From positions 1-64,000 of the forward strand of contig JBKECP010000006.1 of the NCBI GenBank assembly GCA_047974765.1: a stretch of 64,000 nt of DNA, given 5' to 3'. The DNA comes from JBKECP01 sp047974765. Lineage in GTDB: Bacteria; Pseudomonadota; Gammaproteobacteria; Pseudomonadales; Halieaceae. Within the stretch, counting starts at the first letter, position 1; every line of letters starts with the position of its first letter. Below the pieces are notes generated by a model, which searched no databases, was not told where the DNA came from, and saw only the letters and a list, made by a program, of their open reading frames with translations. A program made the position numbers and the translations under genes. Of this stretch, positions 55,583 to 64,000 are shown one piece after another.

Positions 55583-56752
55583 TTACCGGGTTTCGTTGAA
55601 CAGTTCGCGACCGATCAGCATGCGGCGGATTTCCGAGGTGCCTGCGCCGATTTCATAGAGTTTGGCATCGCGCAGCAGGCGGCCTGTGCTGGCCTCGTTG
55701 GTGTAGCCGAAGCCGCCCAGACTCTGGATCGCCTGTAGTGCCATCTGGGTGGCCTTCTCAGCGGTGTAGAGGATGACGGCGGCGCAGTCCTTGCGGCTCG
55801 CCTCACCCCGGTCGCAGGCGGCGGCCACCGCGTAGAGATAGGCGCGGCTGGCGGACAGGTCGGCATACATGTCGGCCAGCTTGCCCTGCATCAGCTGGAA
55901 TTCGCCGATGCTCTGGTTGAACTGCTTGCGATCGTGCAGATAGGGCACCACTTCGTCCAGGCAGGCCTGCATGATGCCGACCGGGCCGCCAGACAGCACC
56001 GTGCGCTCGAAGTCGAGGCCGCTCATCAGCACCTTCACGCCCTCGCCCTCGCCGCGCAGAATATTGGCTGCTGCTACTGGCGTGTCTTTAAAGATCAGTT
56101 CGCAGGTGTTGGAGCCACGCATGCCCAGCTTGTCGAGCTTGGGTGAGCGGGAGAAACCGGGGAAGTCACGCTCCACCAGAAAAGCGGTAATGCCTTTGGC
56201 TCCGCCCTGTGGGTCGGTTTTGGCGTAGATTACATAAATATCGGCGTCGGGGCCGTTAGTGATCCACATCTTGGTGCCGTTCAGGTAATAGGTGTCGCCC
56301 TCCTTGCGGGCGTGCAGTTTCATGCTGACCACATCGGAGCCGGCGTTGGGCTCGCTCATCGCCAGTGCGCCCACATGCTCGCCGCTGCACAATTTGGGCA
56401 GGTATTTCTGTTTCTGCTCCTCGTTGCCGTTCTTGCGGATCTGGTTCAGGCAGAGGTTGCTCATGGCGCCGTAGGACAGGCCGACCGAGGCCGAGGCGCG
56501 GCTGATCTCTTCCATCACGATGGCGTGGGCCAGATAGCCCATGTTGCTGCCGCCGTACTGCTCCTCCACGGTGATGCCGAGTAGGCCCATGTCGCCAAAC
56601 TTGTGCCACAAATCCATCGGGAATTCATTGTCGCGGTCGATCTGGGCCGCGCGCGGTGCGATTTCCCGCTGACACATCTGGTAGACCGCCTCGCGCAGCA
56701 TGTCCAGTTCTTCACCGAGGCCGAAATTGAGGGTGGGGTATGCACTGTTCAT
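55583..56752 (-). CDS. liuA: Isovaleryl-CoA dehydrogenase
   Basis: 389 residues, FAD acyl-CoA dehydrogenase. It oxidises isovaleryl-CoA to 3-methylcrotonyl-CoA and passes electrons to ETF. Motifs: LAMSEPNAGSDVVSM, KMWITNGPDADIYV, and the C-terminal QSLGGFGYTNEASTGRLLRDAKLYEIGAGTSEI region (split here by reading). First catabolic gene after liuR. Confidence 0.94.
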   Translation of the reverse strand: MNSAYPTLNFGLGEELDMLREAVYQMCQREIAPRAAQIDRDNEFPMDLWHKFGDMGLLGITVEEQYGGSNMGYLAHAIVMEEISRASASVGLSYGAMSNLCLNQIRKNGNEEQKQKYLPKLCSGEHVGALAMSEPNAGSDVVSMKLHARKEGDTYYLNGTKMWITNGPDADIYVIYAKTDPQGGAKGITAFLVERDFPGFSRSPKLDKLGMRGSNTCELIFKDTPVAAANILRGEGEGVKVLMSGLDFERTVLSGGPVGIMQACLDEVVPYLHDRKQFNQSIGEFQLMQGKLADMYADLSASRAYLYAVAAACDRGEASRKDCAAVILYTAEKATQMALQAIQSLGGFGYTNEASTGRLLRDAKLYEIGAGTSEIRRMLIGRELFNETR

Positions 56753-56809
56753 AGTTAGCTGTCCTGATGTGTAATGCCGATAAATGGGGCAAAAGTGCCG
56801 GTGGAGCTG

Positions 56810-57205
56810 TCAGACGTGCTGTTTAATCCTGTCACCGATCAGTGCCTGCTGACACAGCCTTTCGATTTCATCGAGGCTGATGAGTGTGTCGTCAATATCT
56901 TTTTTTTGCTGCAGCAGGCGTGCACGCTTGTCCCTGATGGTACCGATCAAAGATAGTAGCTGTTCTTCATTGTTGTGCTGTGGGTTGTAAAGGTCGATTA
57001 CCTCTGCACTTTCGGCCAGGCTCATACCAATGCGTTTGCCCCGCAAAATCAGCTTGATGCGCACTCTGTCAGCGGGTGAGTAGAGTCGCTTCTGGCCATC
57101 CCGCCGGGGGTTGATCAGCCCCTTCTCCTCGTAAAAACGAATGGCGCGGGTGGTGATGTCAAACTCACTGGCGAGGTCGGAGATGCTGTAGGTCTTGTCC
57201 ATCAT
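56810..57205 (-). CDS. liuR: MerR-family regulator of the liu operon
   Basis: 131 residues. The N-terminal MerR helix-turn-helix is TYSISDLASEFDITTRAIRF followed by YEEKGL. The dimerisation coiled coil runs to the end (LLSLIGTIRDKRARLLQQKK). LiuR in other gammaproteobacteria controls branched-chain degradation genes. It is first in the operon, 57 bases before liuA. Confidence 0.9.
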   Translation of the reverse strand: MMDKTYSISDLASEFDITTRAIRFYEEKGLINPRRDGQKRLYSPADRVRIKLILRGKRIGMSLAESAEVIDLYNPQHNNEEQLLSLIGTIRDKRARLLQQKKDIDDTLISLDEIERLCQQALIGDRIKQHV

Positions 57206-57562
57206 GGCAGGCCCCGGATCTTATGAATGGCAGAGACTATAGCCTGCGTTTACGTTAACGTAAAATTGGTTTTTCTGTGCCTTGTCCTTGACGTGTCCCC
57301 CCTTGCCTCCCTCGTTCCCACGCTCCTGCGTGGGAACACATACAGTGGCAAAACTCATAGAGTGCCTGTCCCCCTTCCACCCCCCCCTTCCACCCTGCTG
57401 GTACTGCAGTGCCTGTCCTTCGGATTCCGTTTGGTGATTTACTGCGGGTGCGTGGCGAACGACTTGTTGATCGCTGGCCGATATTGCCCGTATCCACATG
57501 AGCCTATTCAGGCTGTGCATTTGCTATTATCTGCCAGCTGTTTTTTCTGATGACTGGTTTTT
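57206..57562. other. Divergent gap between liuR and birA
   Basis: 357 bases. It contains the REP-like palindrome at 57314-57337 and a C-rich run near 57375-57395. The promoters of liuR and birA must lie here, but I see no clear -35/-10 pair. Short open frames in it look random. Confidence 0.4.
57314..57337. repeat. REP-like palindrome upstream of liuR
   Basis: GTTCCCACG - CTCCTG - CGTGGGAAC, a perfect 9-bp stem. It differs from the core at 53916-53939 at only two positions. Confidence 0.7.
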
Positions 57563-58549
57563 ATGTCCAAAATACGTCTGTTATCCATGCTCGCCGATGG
57601 TGAATTTCATTCTGGCCAGGTATTGGCAGCGGCACTTGGCGTAAGTCGTACCGCTATCTGGAAGCAGCTTAAACAGCTGGAAGAACAGGGGCTTGAGCTG
57701 GATTCGGTGCGCGGTCTGGGCTACCGCATTACCGGAGGAGTGGAGCTGCTGGTGAAGCAGGATATAGTCGATAGTATTGAGCCTGCGGTCCGGGACAGGC
57801 TCGGTGAACTGCTGCTGTTTGATGTGATTGATTCAACCAATGCTGAAGCACTGCGCCGCATTGGTGATGGCGCAGGTTGCGGTTTGGTGGTCAGTGCCGA
57901 ACAGCAGTCTGCGGGCAGGGGGCGCCGGGGCCGACCTTGGATGAGCCCTTTTGGGCGCAATATTTACTTGAGTGTGGTTGGCCAGTTCAGCCAGGGTGCG
58001 GGAGCCTTGGAAGGGCTCAGTCTGGCAGTGGGTGTGTGTGTGGTGCGTGTACTGGCGCGGCTGGGGATAAGCGGGCTGCAACTGAAATGGCCCAATGACT
58101 TGTTGTATAAGGGTGCCAAGGCAGGTGGTATTTTACTGGAAATGGTGGGTGATACTGCGGGTTTGTGTCAGGTAGTGGTTGGTGTGGGGGTCAATGTGGC
58201 CATGCCGTCTCCGGCTGCGGCCAAAATTGACCAGCCCTGGACGGATCTGAGCACCATAGCAATCCAGGCCGGTGTGCACCCTCCACCTCGTAATCTGTTG
58301 CTGGCGAAGTTGATCAGTGAACTGTTAAGCCTGTTGCAGACCTTTGAAGCCAGCGGCTTTTCACCCTGGCGGCAACACTGGATGGCACTTGATGCCTTTG
58401 CCGGTCAGCCAGTGGTCGTTAGCAGTGCTCACAGGCAGATAGGTGGTGTGGCGCGGGGTGTGGATAAACGGGGTGCTTTGCAGCTGGAAACCAGCCTCGG
58501 GCTGCAATCTCTTTATGGTGGTGAAATTTCCCTGAGGCCTGCGCTGTGA
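57563..58549 (+). CDS. birA: Biotin-protein ligase and biotin repressor
   Basis: 328 residues. The N-terminal winged helix (HSGQVLAAALGVSRTAIWKQ) binds the bio operator. The catalytic domain has the biotinyl-AMP loop GRGRRGRPWMSP and LKWPNDL. A small C-terminal domain follows. It biotinylates carrier proteins such as LiuD and AccB. Overlaps coaX by GTGA. Confidence 0.95.
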   Translation: MSKIRLLSMLADGEFHSGQVLAAALGVSRTAIWKQLKQLEEQGLELDSVRGLGYRITGGVELLVKQDIVDSIEPAVRDRLGELLLFDVIDSTNAEALRRIGDGAGCGLVVSAEQQSAGRGRRGRPWMSPFGRNIYLSVVGQFSQGAGALEGLSLAVGVCVVRVLARLGISGLQLKWPNDLLYKGAKAGGILLEMVGDTAGLCQVVVGVGVNVAMPSPAAAKIDQPWTDLSTIAIQAGVHPPPRNLLLAKLISELLSLLQTFEASGFSPWRQHWMALDAFAGQPVVVSSAHRQIGGVARGVDKRGALQLETSLGLQSLYGGEISLRPAL

Positions 58550-59304
58550 ACCTGCCGCGACGTTGTCTGCAAATTGATATCGGCAACAGCAGCGCCAAAT
58601 GGCGCCTGCAGGTTGAAGGCGCAACCTGTGCCCGAGGTCGTTATAGCCATGCTGATGAAAATAGTCTGCAAGTCCTGCTGGACTGTAGTGAAGAGCTGGA
58701 TGCCATTTGGATATCCAGCGTGGCCGCTGATTATGTCGGGGCAACGCTGGCCAGCCAGCTGTTTGAACATTGGCATATCAAGGCCTGGTTTGCACGCTCA
58801 GAAACCGATACTGATGGCCTTCGCAATGCCTACCATGAGCCGCAGCGGCTGGGGGTGGATCGCTGGTTGGCCATGTTGGCAGCCAGACGGTGCTGGCCCG
58901 ATGAGGCACTGTGCGTGGTGGATGCCGGTTCGGCATTGACGATTGATCTGGTGGCGGCAGATGGTCAGCATAGCGGCGGCTACATTTTGCCGGGACCGCA
59001 ACTGATGGAGCGGGCTTTGCTGCAAGATACAGACCGTGTTCGTTTCTCCGAGGCCGCCAGGTATTGCTTCAGTCCCGGTACGTCAACCGCGCAGGCGGTG
59101 CGTCACGGTATTGCTATTGCCCAGGCCGGTGCTGTAGCGCAGGCGCTGCAACAACTGCCGTCTGCCGGGACGAAGTCGCCGCGAGTGATCACTACCGGTG
59201 GTGGCGGTTTGTGGCTGGCTGAGCACCTCAGTATGACCGCAATCTATCAACAGGATCTGGTGCTGGAGGGTTTGCAGTTGATGGGGCAGCTTAAATTGGC
59301 TTAA
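58546..59304 (+). CDS. coaX: Type III pantothenate kinase
   Basis: 252 residues, ASKHA-fold kinase, first step of CoA synthesis. Motifs: QIDIGNSSAKW at the N-terminus, GVDRWLAMLAAR, VVDAGSALTIDL, and GYILPGPQLMERAL. Start is GTG at 58546 overlapping the birA stop. birA-coaX is the usual gammaproteobacterial order. Confidence 0.95.
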   Translation: MNLPRRCLQIDIGNSSAKWRLQVEGATCARGRYSHADENSLQVLLDCSEELDAIWISSVAADYVGATLASQLFEHWHIKAWFARSETDTDGLRNAYHEPQRLGVDRWLAMLAARRCWPDEALCVVDAGSALTIDLVAADGQHSGGYILPGPQLMERALLQDTDRVRFSEAARYCFSPGTSTAQAVRHGIAIAQAGAVAQALQQLPSAGTKSPRVITTGGGGLWLAEHLSMTAIYQQDLVLEGLQLMGQLKLA

Positions 59305-59406
59305 AGCACGGTTGCATCAGCTGGAGGCTTTGACTAGAATTGCGCGCCTTCACAGCTTGAATGCAATCTGACAAAACGTTGGAGCAGGTATTTGAGTCGA
59401 TATACA

Positions 59407-59482
59407 GCTGGTGTAGCTCAGTAGGTAGAGCAGCTGATTTGTAATCAGCCGGTCGGGGGTTCGATTCCTCTCACCAGCTCCA
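59407..59482 (+). tRNA. tRNA-Thr (anticodon TGT)
   Basis: 76 nt with encoded CCA. The acceptor GCTGGTG pairs with CACCAGC. Anticodon arm GCTGA-TTTGTAA-TCAGC gives TGT, T-loop GGTTCGATTCC. In many gammaproteobacteria tRNA-Tyr, tRNA-Gly, a second tRNA-Thr and tuf follow; here none appears before 64 kb. Confidence 0.96.
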
Positions 59483-59771
59483 TTTTCCCGGTGTATGTCC
59501 GATATGGCACTTACACATTTCTGCAGATTCCTAGTAGTAAACAGTAAATCGATGGTCGATATTCTGTCTGGTCGTTGTATCTTTATTACCGACGAAATCC
59601 GGGTTGTTTTTAGAGTGAGTCGATCTGGTGGGGTTGCTGGTCTGCGTGTTTTGTTTGCCCCAAAGGTACTTTTCTGATTTTACCGATTGGCTGTCGAGCC
59701 TGAGTCTGGGCTACTATTAGGGGTGCTGCTTGGTTGTGTGCCTGCTGTTGGGGCGGGCGGGATAAAATAAT

Positions 59772-60794
59772 ATGAATACATCCAGTTATTCCGGAGAGGT
59801 TGTCAGGGCATCAGTCCTGTTTGGTTTTGAACGTTATTTCAGGACGCGGGGCCAGGAACCGTCTCATTTAATGAAGTTGGCGGGTCTTTCTGATACCTAT
59901 CTCCATGAGCCTGATATGTACCTGCCTTATCAGGCTTATATCAAACTTCTGGATATCTGTGCCAAAGAAACCGGCAACCCTCTGTTGGGGGCCGAATTTG
60001 GCCTTGAGCAGGGGCATCAGGTTTTTGGGCCTACGGCCTATCTGATATCCAGCAGCAATAACCTGCAACAGGCGCTCAACAGCATGCTCAGGTACTACCG
60101 GCTACACACGACAGGTGGTCGCCTTGAGCTCAGTCATATTGGTCGCAAGGTCATGTTTCATTTTGAAATTACAACAGCGACCGCACACGATGTGACCCAG
60201 GTACTGGATAATGCCTGTGCTGTGGGCATGCGTATGATGAAAAGTTTTTACGGCAATAGCTGGAAGCCCGATGAGCTGCATCTTCAGCATGATGCGTCAC
60301 CTGAATTAATTCAGCACTACAGTCGCCTGTTTGGTCTGGTGCCAAGGTTTAACTCCAGTTGGAACGGCTATGTGTTCAGTGCGTCTGTGCTTGATCTGCC
60401 GCTGCCTAAAGCGGATCAGACTTTACACAGGCTGCTTGAACGGCAGCTCGATGCAATGAAAACAGATGATGTGCAGGATCTTTTGCAGCGACTTGCTGTG
60501 GCTGTGCGCAAAGCCATGGCCGCGGGCAATATCAGTCTCAGGGATGTTGCACAAATGATGGCCATGAGTCCGCGAAGCCTTCAGCGACATCTGAGTAGTC
60601 GTGGAGCAACCTTCCAGTCGGTGTTGACTGATGTCAGGCAGCAGCTGGCAAAACACTATCTTCGCCATAGCAATTACCAGCTTTCTGAAATAGCAGACTT
60701 GCTGTGTTTTAACGGTCTGAGCCATTTCAGTCATGCCTTCAAACGGTGGTATGGCGTTAGTCCGGGACAGTGGAAAAAATTGCACAGCCACTGA
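59772..60794 (+). CDS. AraC-family regulator with arabinose-binding-like N-terminus
   Basis: 340 residues. The N-terminal ~190 residues are the ligand domain of OruR/ArgR-type AraC proteins (LPYQAYIKLLDICAKETGNP, LGAEFGLEQGHQVFGP, Y.ISSSNNLQQAL). The C-terminal domain has two helix-turn-helix motifs (SLRDVAQMMAMSPRSLQRHL and LSEIADLLCFNGLSHFSHAF). It probably controls the oxidoreductase genes to its right. ATG at 59772 has no strong Shine-Dalgarno. The 289 bases before it show nothing recognisable. Confidence 0.85.
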   Translation: MNTSSYSGEVVRASVLFGFERYFRTRGQEPSHLMKLAGLSDTYLHEPDMYLPYQAYIKLLDICAKETGNPLLGAEFGLEQGHQVFGPTAYLISSSNNLQQALNSMLRYYRLHTTGGRLELSHIGRKVMFHFEITTATAHDVTQVLDNACAVGMRMMKSFYGNSWKPDELHLQHDASPELIQHYSRLFGLVPRFNSSWNGYVFSASVLDLPLPKADQTLHRLLERQLDAMKTDDVQDLLQRLAVAVRKAMAAGNISLRDVAQMMAMSPRSLQRHLSSRGATFQSVLTDVRQQLAKHYLRHSNYQLSEIADLLCFNGLSHFSHAFKRWYGVSPGQWKKLHSH

Positions 60795-61096
60795 TTCAGA
60801 GAGCATTTATTATCGGTGAATCGTCATTGCATTGGTCTTTCGTGACTTTATTCCTTGTATGAAAGTGCAAATAATTGGCGTAAATGTACAAGTTGGTACT
60901 GCTACCTGAGGATAGAGTGGGTTTGTCGGGCACTGTGTTGTAACTTGTCCTTCAGATAACAATAAATTCCTGTTGCAGTGCTATTGGATACTGCGTGTTG
61001 CCATCCAGGTCGATAAGCGCCACTCAGAGCCGGACGGTAAATTTTACTGTAGCAGTCTGTTATGAAAACAAGGGCGAACCTGGTTTATAGAAAAAT
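60795..61096. other. Gap between AraC regulator and OYE gene
   Basis: About 300 bases, no gene seen. It should hold the promoter of the reductase operon and perhaps sites for the neighbouring AraC regulator; I cannot point to a clear repeat. Confidence 0.35.
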
Positions 61097-61122
61097 AACA
61101 CCCGATTTCTATCCGGGGTGTT
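61097..61122 (+). promoter_or_regulatory. Leader hairpin before the OYE gene
   Basis: AACACCCG pairs with CGGGGTGTT (one bulge) around a 9-base loop, ending about 19 bases before ATG 61142. It covers the alternative TTG start at 61118. Confidence 0.35.
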
Positions 61123-61141
61123 GATCAAGGGAATCAGCAGA

Positions 61142-63079
61142 ATGAGCCGGAATACTACCCCAAAATTATTGCAACCAATAACTCTGGGTTCATTGCAGCT
61201 AAAAAACCGCATTATGATGCCCGCAATGGAGAATCTTCTGAATCATGCAGATGGCTCCATTTCGCAGACACTGATCGATTACTATGTGGCCAGGGCGCGC
61301 GGTGGCGTTGGCAGTATTGTGCTGCAAAATACCTGTGTGGATGCCTATGCCAGTCGCTCCATGTATGCCCAGCTTATGTTGCACAATGGGCACATGATGC
61401 CGGGTTTGGCGCGGCTGGCCGAGGCGCTGCATGCAGAGGGGACTGCGCTTCTGGTGCAGTTGGGTCACGGTGGCAGGCAGAGTAACCCTGATGCCCTGCC
61501 GGTGGGCGTGCATCAGGTGGCCCCGTCACCCATTGCCAGTGGCTTTTACGGTGTTGTGCCGCATCAGCTGACAGAAGATGAAATTGATCAGATACAGGAG
61601 GCTTTTGCCCGTGCGGCAGGTCGTGCGCAAAGTGCGGGGGCCGATGGTGTGGAGCTGCATGCTGCCCACGGTTATCTGATTCATCAGTTTCTTTCACCAT
61701 TATCCAACCAGCGAACGGATCAATACGGTGGCAGTGCAGAAAACAGAACCCGTTTTATTCGTGAAATTATTGCCAGAGTACGGGAGCAGGCAGGCCGTGA
61801 TTTTGTGGTTGGTGTGCGTCTGGTTGGTGATGAATATCTGCCGAGAGGCATTGATATTGATTGTGCAATAAAACAGGCCAGACTGTTTGCTACATCTGCC
61901 CAGCTGGATTTTTTATCGGTATCAGCTGGTGTCTATGAGTCGGCAGCGGCAATGTATCCGGGTATGTATGGTGGTCGTGGTGTTTATGTGCCACTGGCAA
62001 AGCGTTTTAAAGAGGCCATAACCGATGTGCCAATAGTAGTGGTTGGCGGTCTGGATGCCCAAACAGGCGAGCAGGCATTGCAGGATGGCGCTGCGGATCT
62101 GGTGGCTATTGGTCGCGGTCTGGTTGCCGATCCGGACCTGGCGAATAAAGTGGCTGAAAATCGCTTGCAGGATATCTGCCCCTGTATCCAGTGTAATGAA
62201 GCCTGTCTGGGTAATATTATTCTGGGGCGGCCGATGGCTTGTGCGGTTAATCCGCGCTGTGGTCGGGAGGCTGAAAATGACTTGCAGCTCGCAGCGCTTT
62301 CCAGAAAAGTGCTGGTTATTGGTGGGGGTATTGCCGGTATGGAAGCGGCCAGAATAGCCAGCCTGAAAGGGCATGATGTGATTTTGATGGAAAAAAGCGG
62401 GCGTCTTGGCGGGCATTTGAATGAGGCCTCGGCATCTCCTTTTAAAACACAACTAAAAGATTTACTGGCTTGGTCTGTGTGTCAGCTTGAAGCGAGTTCT
62501 GTTGATATACGGCTTAACTGTGAGGCAACGACGGAGTTGGTGGCGCAGGAAGCGCCGGATTCACTGGTTGTTGCTGTAGGTTCAAGCTGGAGTCGTCCAT
62601 TTCATGGTGAGGGAGTGGTCACCGGGCGTGAAATACTGGCGGGTGAATGCACACCGGGTGAACGTGTGCTGATCGTTGGTGCGGGTGCCAATGGTGCTGA
62701 GTTGGCTCTGGATATATCGTCCATGCACAACATTACGCCCATTGTTATCGAACGGCTCGATGAAGCGATGGTCGATGTGGAAATGAGCCACAAGGCAGTA
62801 CTTACCGAGATGCTGCAAAAAGAAGGTGTACCTATTCACACGGGGTTCGATGTGACCCGTATCGACAAAGGCCGGGTCAACGTTAAAACAGCCGATAAAG
62901 AGCAGCAAAGCCTGCATGCAGATACTGTTGTTTTGTGTACGGGGCTTTTATCAAATATAACCGAGGCTGAGCGCTTTCAGGATTTGGCACCGCAAATACA
63001 ATACGTGGGTGACTGTGTATCGCCGCGCAAGGTTTATCAGGCGCTACATGATGGTTATAAGGCGGCACTCAAAATTTAA
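61142..63079 (+). CDS. NADH:flavin oxidoreductase of the 2,4-dienoyl-CoA reductase type
   Basis: 645 residues from ATG 61142, with AAGGGA 9 bases upstream. It has an N-terminal Old Yellow Enzyme TIM barrel with FMN (LGSLQLKNRIMMPAM, LGHGGRQSNPD, GADGVELHAAHGYLIHQFLS). The 4Fe-4S ligands are in CIQCNEACLG and CAVNPRCG. The C-terminal FAD/NAD(P) domains carry VLVIGGGIAGMEAARIA and VLIVGAGANGAELALDI. Relatives reduce dienoyl-CoA, trimethylamine (as dehydrogenases) or unsaturated bile-acid/steroid-like ketones; the substrate is unknown. It is followed closely by a VOC gene. Confidence 0.88.
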   Translation: MSRNTTPKLLQPITLGSLQLKNRIMMPAMENLLNHADGSISQTLIDYYVARARGGVGSIVLQNTCVDAYASRSMYAQLMLHNGHMMPGLARLAEALHAEGTALLVQLGHGGRQSNPDALPVGVHQVAPSPIASGFYGVVPHQLTEDEIDQIQEAFARAAGRAQSAGADGVELHAAHGYLIHQFLSPLSNQRTDQYGGSAENRTRFIREIIARVREQAGRDFVVGVRLVGDEYLPRGIDIDCAIKQARLFATSAQLDFLSVSAGVYESAAAMYPGMYGGRGVYVPLAKRFKEAITDVPIVVVGGLDAQTGEQALQDGAADLVAIGRGLVADPDLANKVAENRLQDICPCIQCNEACLGNIILGRPMACAVNPRCGREAENDLQLAALSRKVLVIGGGIAGMEAARIASLKGHDVILMEKSGRLGGHLNEASASPFKTQLKDLLAWSVCQLEASSVDIRLNCEATTELVAQEAPDSLVVAVGSSWSRPFHGEGVVTGREILAGECTPGERVLIVGAGANGAELALDISSMHNITPIVIERLDEAMVDVEMSHKAVLTEMLQKEGVPIHTGFDVTRIDKGRVNVKTADKEQQSLHADTVVLCTGLLSNITEAERFQDLAPQIQYVGDCVSPRKVYQALHDGYKAALKI

Positions 63080-63098
63080 TGGCTGAGATTTGGTGACC

Positions 63099-63551
63099 AT
63101 GACAGATATTCAATGCATTCTTGACCCTGATCGTTTTCTGCATTTTGGTGTGATTGTCAGAGATATTGAGCAGCAGATGAAACAGTTGTCTGCATTGTGG
63201 GGGATTGGTCAATGGTCTGTTATTGAGTACGGTGCAGAGGGGCAGCAAGTTCTAAAAGGCAGTCCATTCAATCTTAAAGTTGCGCTTAATCGTGCGGGAC
63301 CTGTCACCGTGGAATTGCTGCAACCCTTGAACAGCCCTGGATCTATTTGGCAGCAGTTTCTGGATGAACAGGGAGAGGGTATGCATCATCTGGCCTACCG
63401 GGTGGATGATCTGATGCAAAGTATCACTTCAATAGAGGGGGCCGGAGGTGAGCTGTTGTGGCATATCAGTATTGGTCCTGAAATGAATTATTGCTACGCA
63501 AGAGTACCTGCGGGAATAATTGTTGAGTTGGTTGATTTTGATTTTGATTAA
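63099..63551 (+). CDS. VOC (glyoxalase-fold) protein
   Basis: 150 residues from ATG 63099 (upstream GTG/TTG also possible). The fold is similar to methylmalonyl-CoA epimerase-type VOC proteins: FLHFGVIVRDIEQQMKQL, VTVELLQPL, GEGMHHLAYRVDDL, ending PAGIIVELVDFDFD. Candidate metal ligands His (LHFGV), Glu (VELLQP), His (MHHLAY) and Glu (VELVDF) are present. Substrate unknown; likely in one operon with the reductase. Confidence 0.75.
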   Translation: MTDIQCILDPDRFLHFGVIVRDIEQQMKQLSALWGIGQWSVIEYGAEGQQVLKGSPFNLKVALNRAGPVTVELLQPLNSPGSIWQQFLDEQGEGMHHLAYRVDDLMQSITSIEGAGGELLWHISIGPEMNYCYARVPAGIIVELVDFDFD

Positions 63552-63648
63552 CTGAACAGGTATTTGCTGTCGTTTGATGAAAAACTGTTTTAAGGCTGCC
63601 TGCTCTGGCTGATAAGGCAGGATGCCGGTGTGGATGGGCAGGCATTTG

Positions 63649-64000
63649 ATGAAAAATAAAACCAGAATTTATGATGTTTGTGTTATCGGTACTGGCGCTG
63701 GTGGCGGTGTCATGATCGATCAGCTGACAGCAGCGGGAATGGATGTTGTAGCCCTGGAGCGGGGCCCTTTTTTGTCATCTGCGGCATTTAATGAAGACGA
63801 ATTAAAAACGGTTATCCGGCGGCAGGTTTTTGCAAAAGATAAAATAGATACCTACAGGGTGGATCAGGACTCACCCACTGAAAAAGGTAATATTGCTGAA
63901 ATTGCGCACTGTGTAGGTGGTTCAATGAGTCACTGGGGGGCGTGGGCCTGGCGTTTTCGTCCGGATGATTTTCATGTTCTGAGCAAAGAAGGACCGGTGG
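63649..64000 (+). CDS. GMC-family FAD oxidoreductase, truncated by window edge
   Basis: 117 codons to the right edge. MKNKTRIYDVCVIGTGAGGG is an FAD-binding GxGxxG start, followed by VVALERGPFL and HCVGGSMSHWGAWAWRFRPDDF. These are typical of GMC oxidoreductases and the related gluconate/sorbitol dehydrogenase flavoproteins. ATG 63649 has GGGCAGG 6 bases upstream; ATG 63634 is in frame too. It joins the reductase and VOC genes in direction and spacing. Confidence 0.75.
   Translation, partial: MKNKTRIYDVCVIGTGAGGGVMIDQLTAAGMDVVALERGPFLSSAAFNEDELKTVIRRQVFAKDKIDTYRVDQDSPTEKGNIAEIAHCVGGSMSHWGAWAWRFRPDDFHVLSKEGPV

Noticed and set aside
59495..59677. 60-codon frame after tRNA-Thr
   Set aside because: No ribosome binding site, no recognisable motif, random composition.

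Overview
The window is a chromosomal segment of a gammaproteobacterium. The block tRNA-Leu, rnr, rlmB, rpsF, rpsR, DUF2232-like gene, rplI, dnaB follows the order I recall from Pseudomonas (PA4937 to PA4931), and radA beside a PilZ gene also matches Pseudomonas. A TonB receptor operon, a PEP-CTERM protein and leucine catabolism genes suggest a free-living, probably aquatic relative of the Cellvibrionales or Spongiibacter group. That placement is inference.

Region by region. 1-3.2 kb is accessory debris next to tRNA-Leu(CAG): an edge-truncated, Fur-controlled AraC regulator, an IS630 transposase scrap between two Fur boxes, a small gene broken by a stop and a frameshift, and a P4-type integrase whose N-terminus is frameshifted by a 4-bp duplication. 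3.5-12 kb holds RNA processing, ribosomal protein and replicative helicase genes, interrupted by a TDT-family transporter. 12-16 kb carries a PEP-CTERM protein behind a sigma-54-type promoter, a pair of phage-like helicase-loading genes (a three-repeat DnaT protein and a lambda-P-like protein), and radA. 16-27.8 kb holds PilZ, ettA, a Fur-boxed TonB receptor operon with DUF3649/PepSY/DUF3325 membrane partners, an aspartoacylase-RimB pair, ugd and glyA.

28.1-41.9 kb is the most interesting region: a catabolic cluster that reads as periplasmic oxidation of a small diol or alcohol. It encodes a PQQ dehydrogenase, an AldA-like lactaldehyde/glycolaldehyde dehydrogenase, an FMN 2-hydroxyacid dehydrogenase, an outer-membrane porin, an exported Rieske protein, a small exported unknown, an AcoR-type sigma-54 activator, and a giant fusion of a di-haem peroxidase with an FG-GAP propeller and an ASPIC/UnbV domain. 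Three sigma-54 -24/-12 sequences sit in front of the porin, aldA and the PQQ dehydrogenase, and two near-identical long palindromes lie upstream of the last two. I propose one regulon: 1,2-propanediol (or ethylene glycol) to aldehyde, to hydroxyacid, to pyruvate (or glyoxylate).

42-50 kb has two copies of a 0.21-0.23 kb MITE-like element, a glycosyltransferase, hslR-yrfG, cysQ, a small DUF465 protein, an ogt/Ada-AlkA alkylation repair pair and a Kef-type antiporter. 50.1-57.2 kb is a complete leucine/isovalerate operon liuRABCDE. 57.5-59.5 kb has birA (needed to biotinylate LiuD), coaX and tRNA-Thr(TGT). From 59.7 kb to the right edge lies an accessory set: AraC regulator, Old Yellow Enzyme-type reductase, VOC protein and an edge-truncated GMC oxidoreductase.
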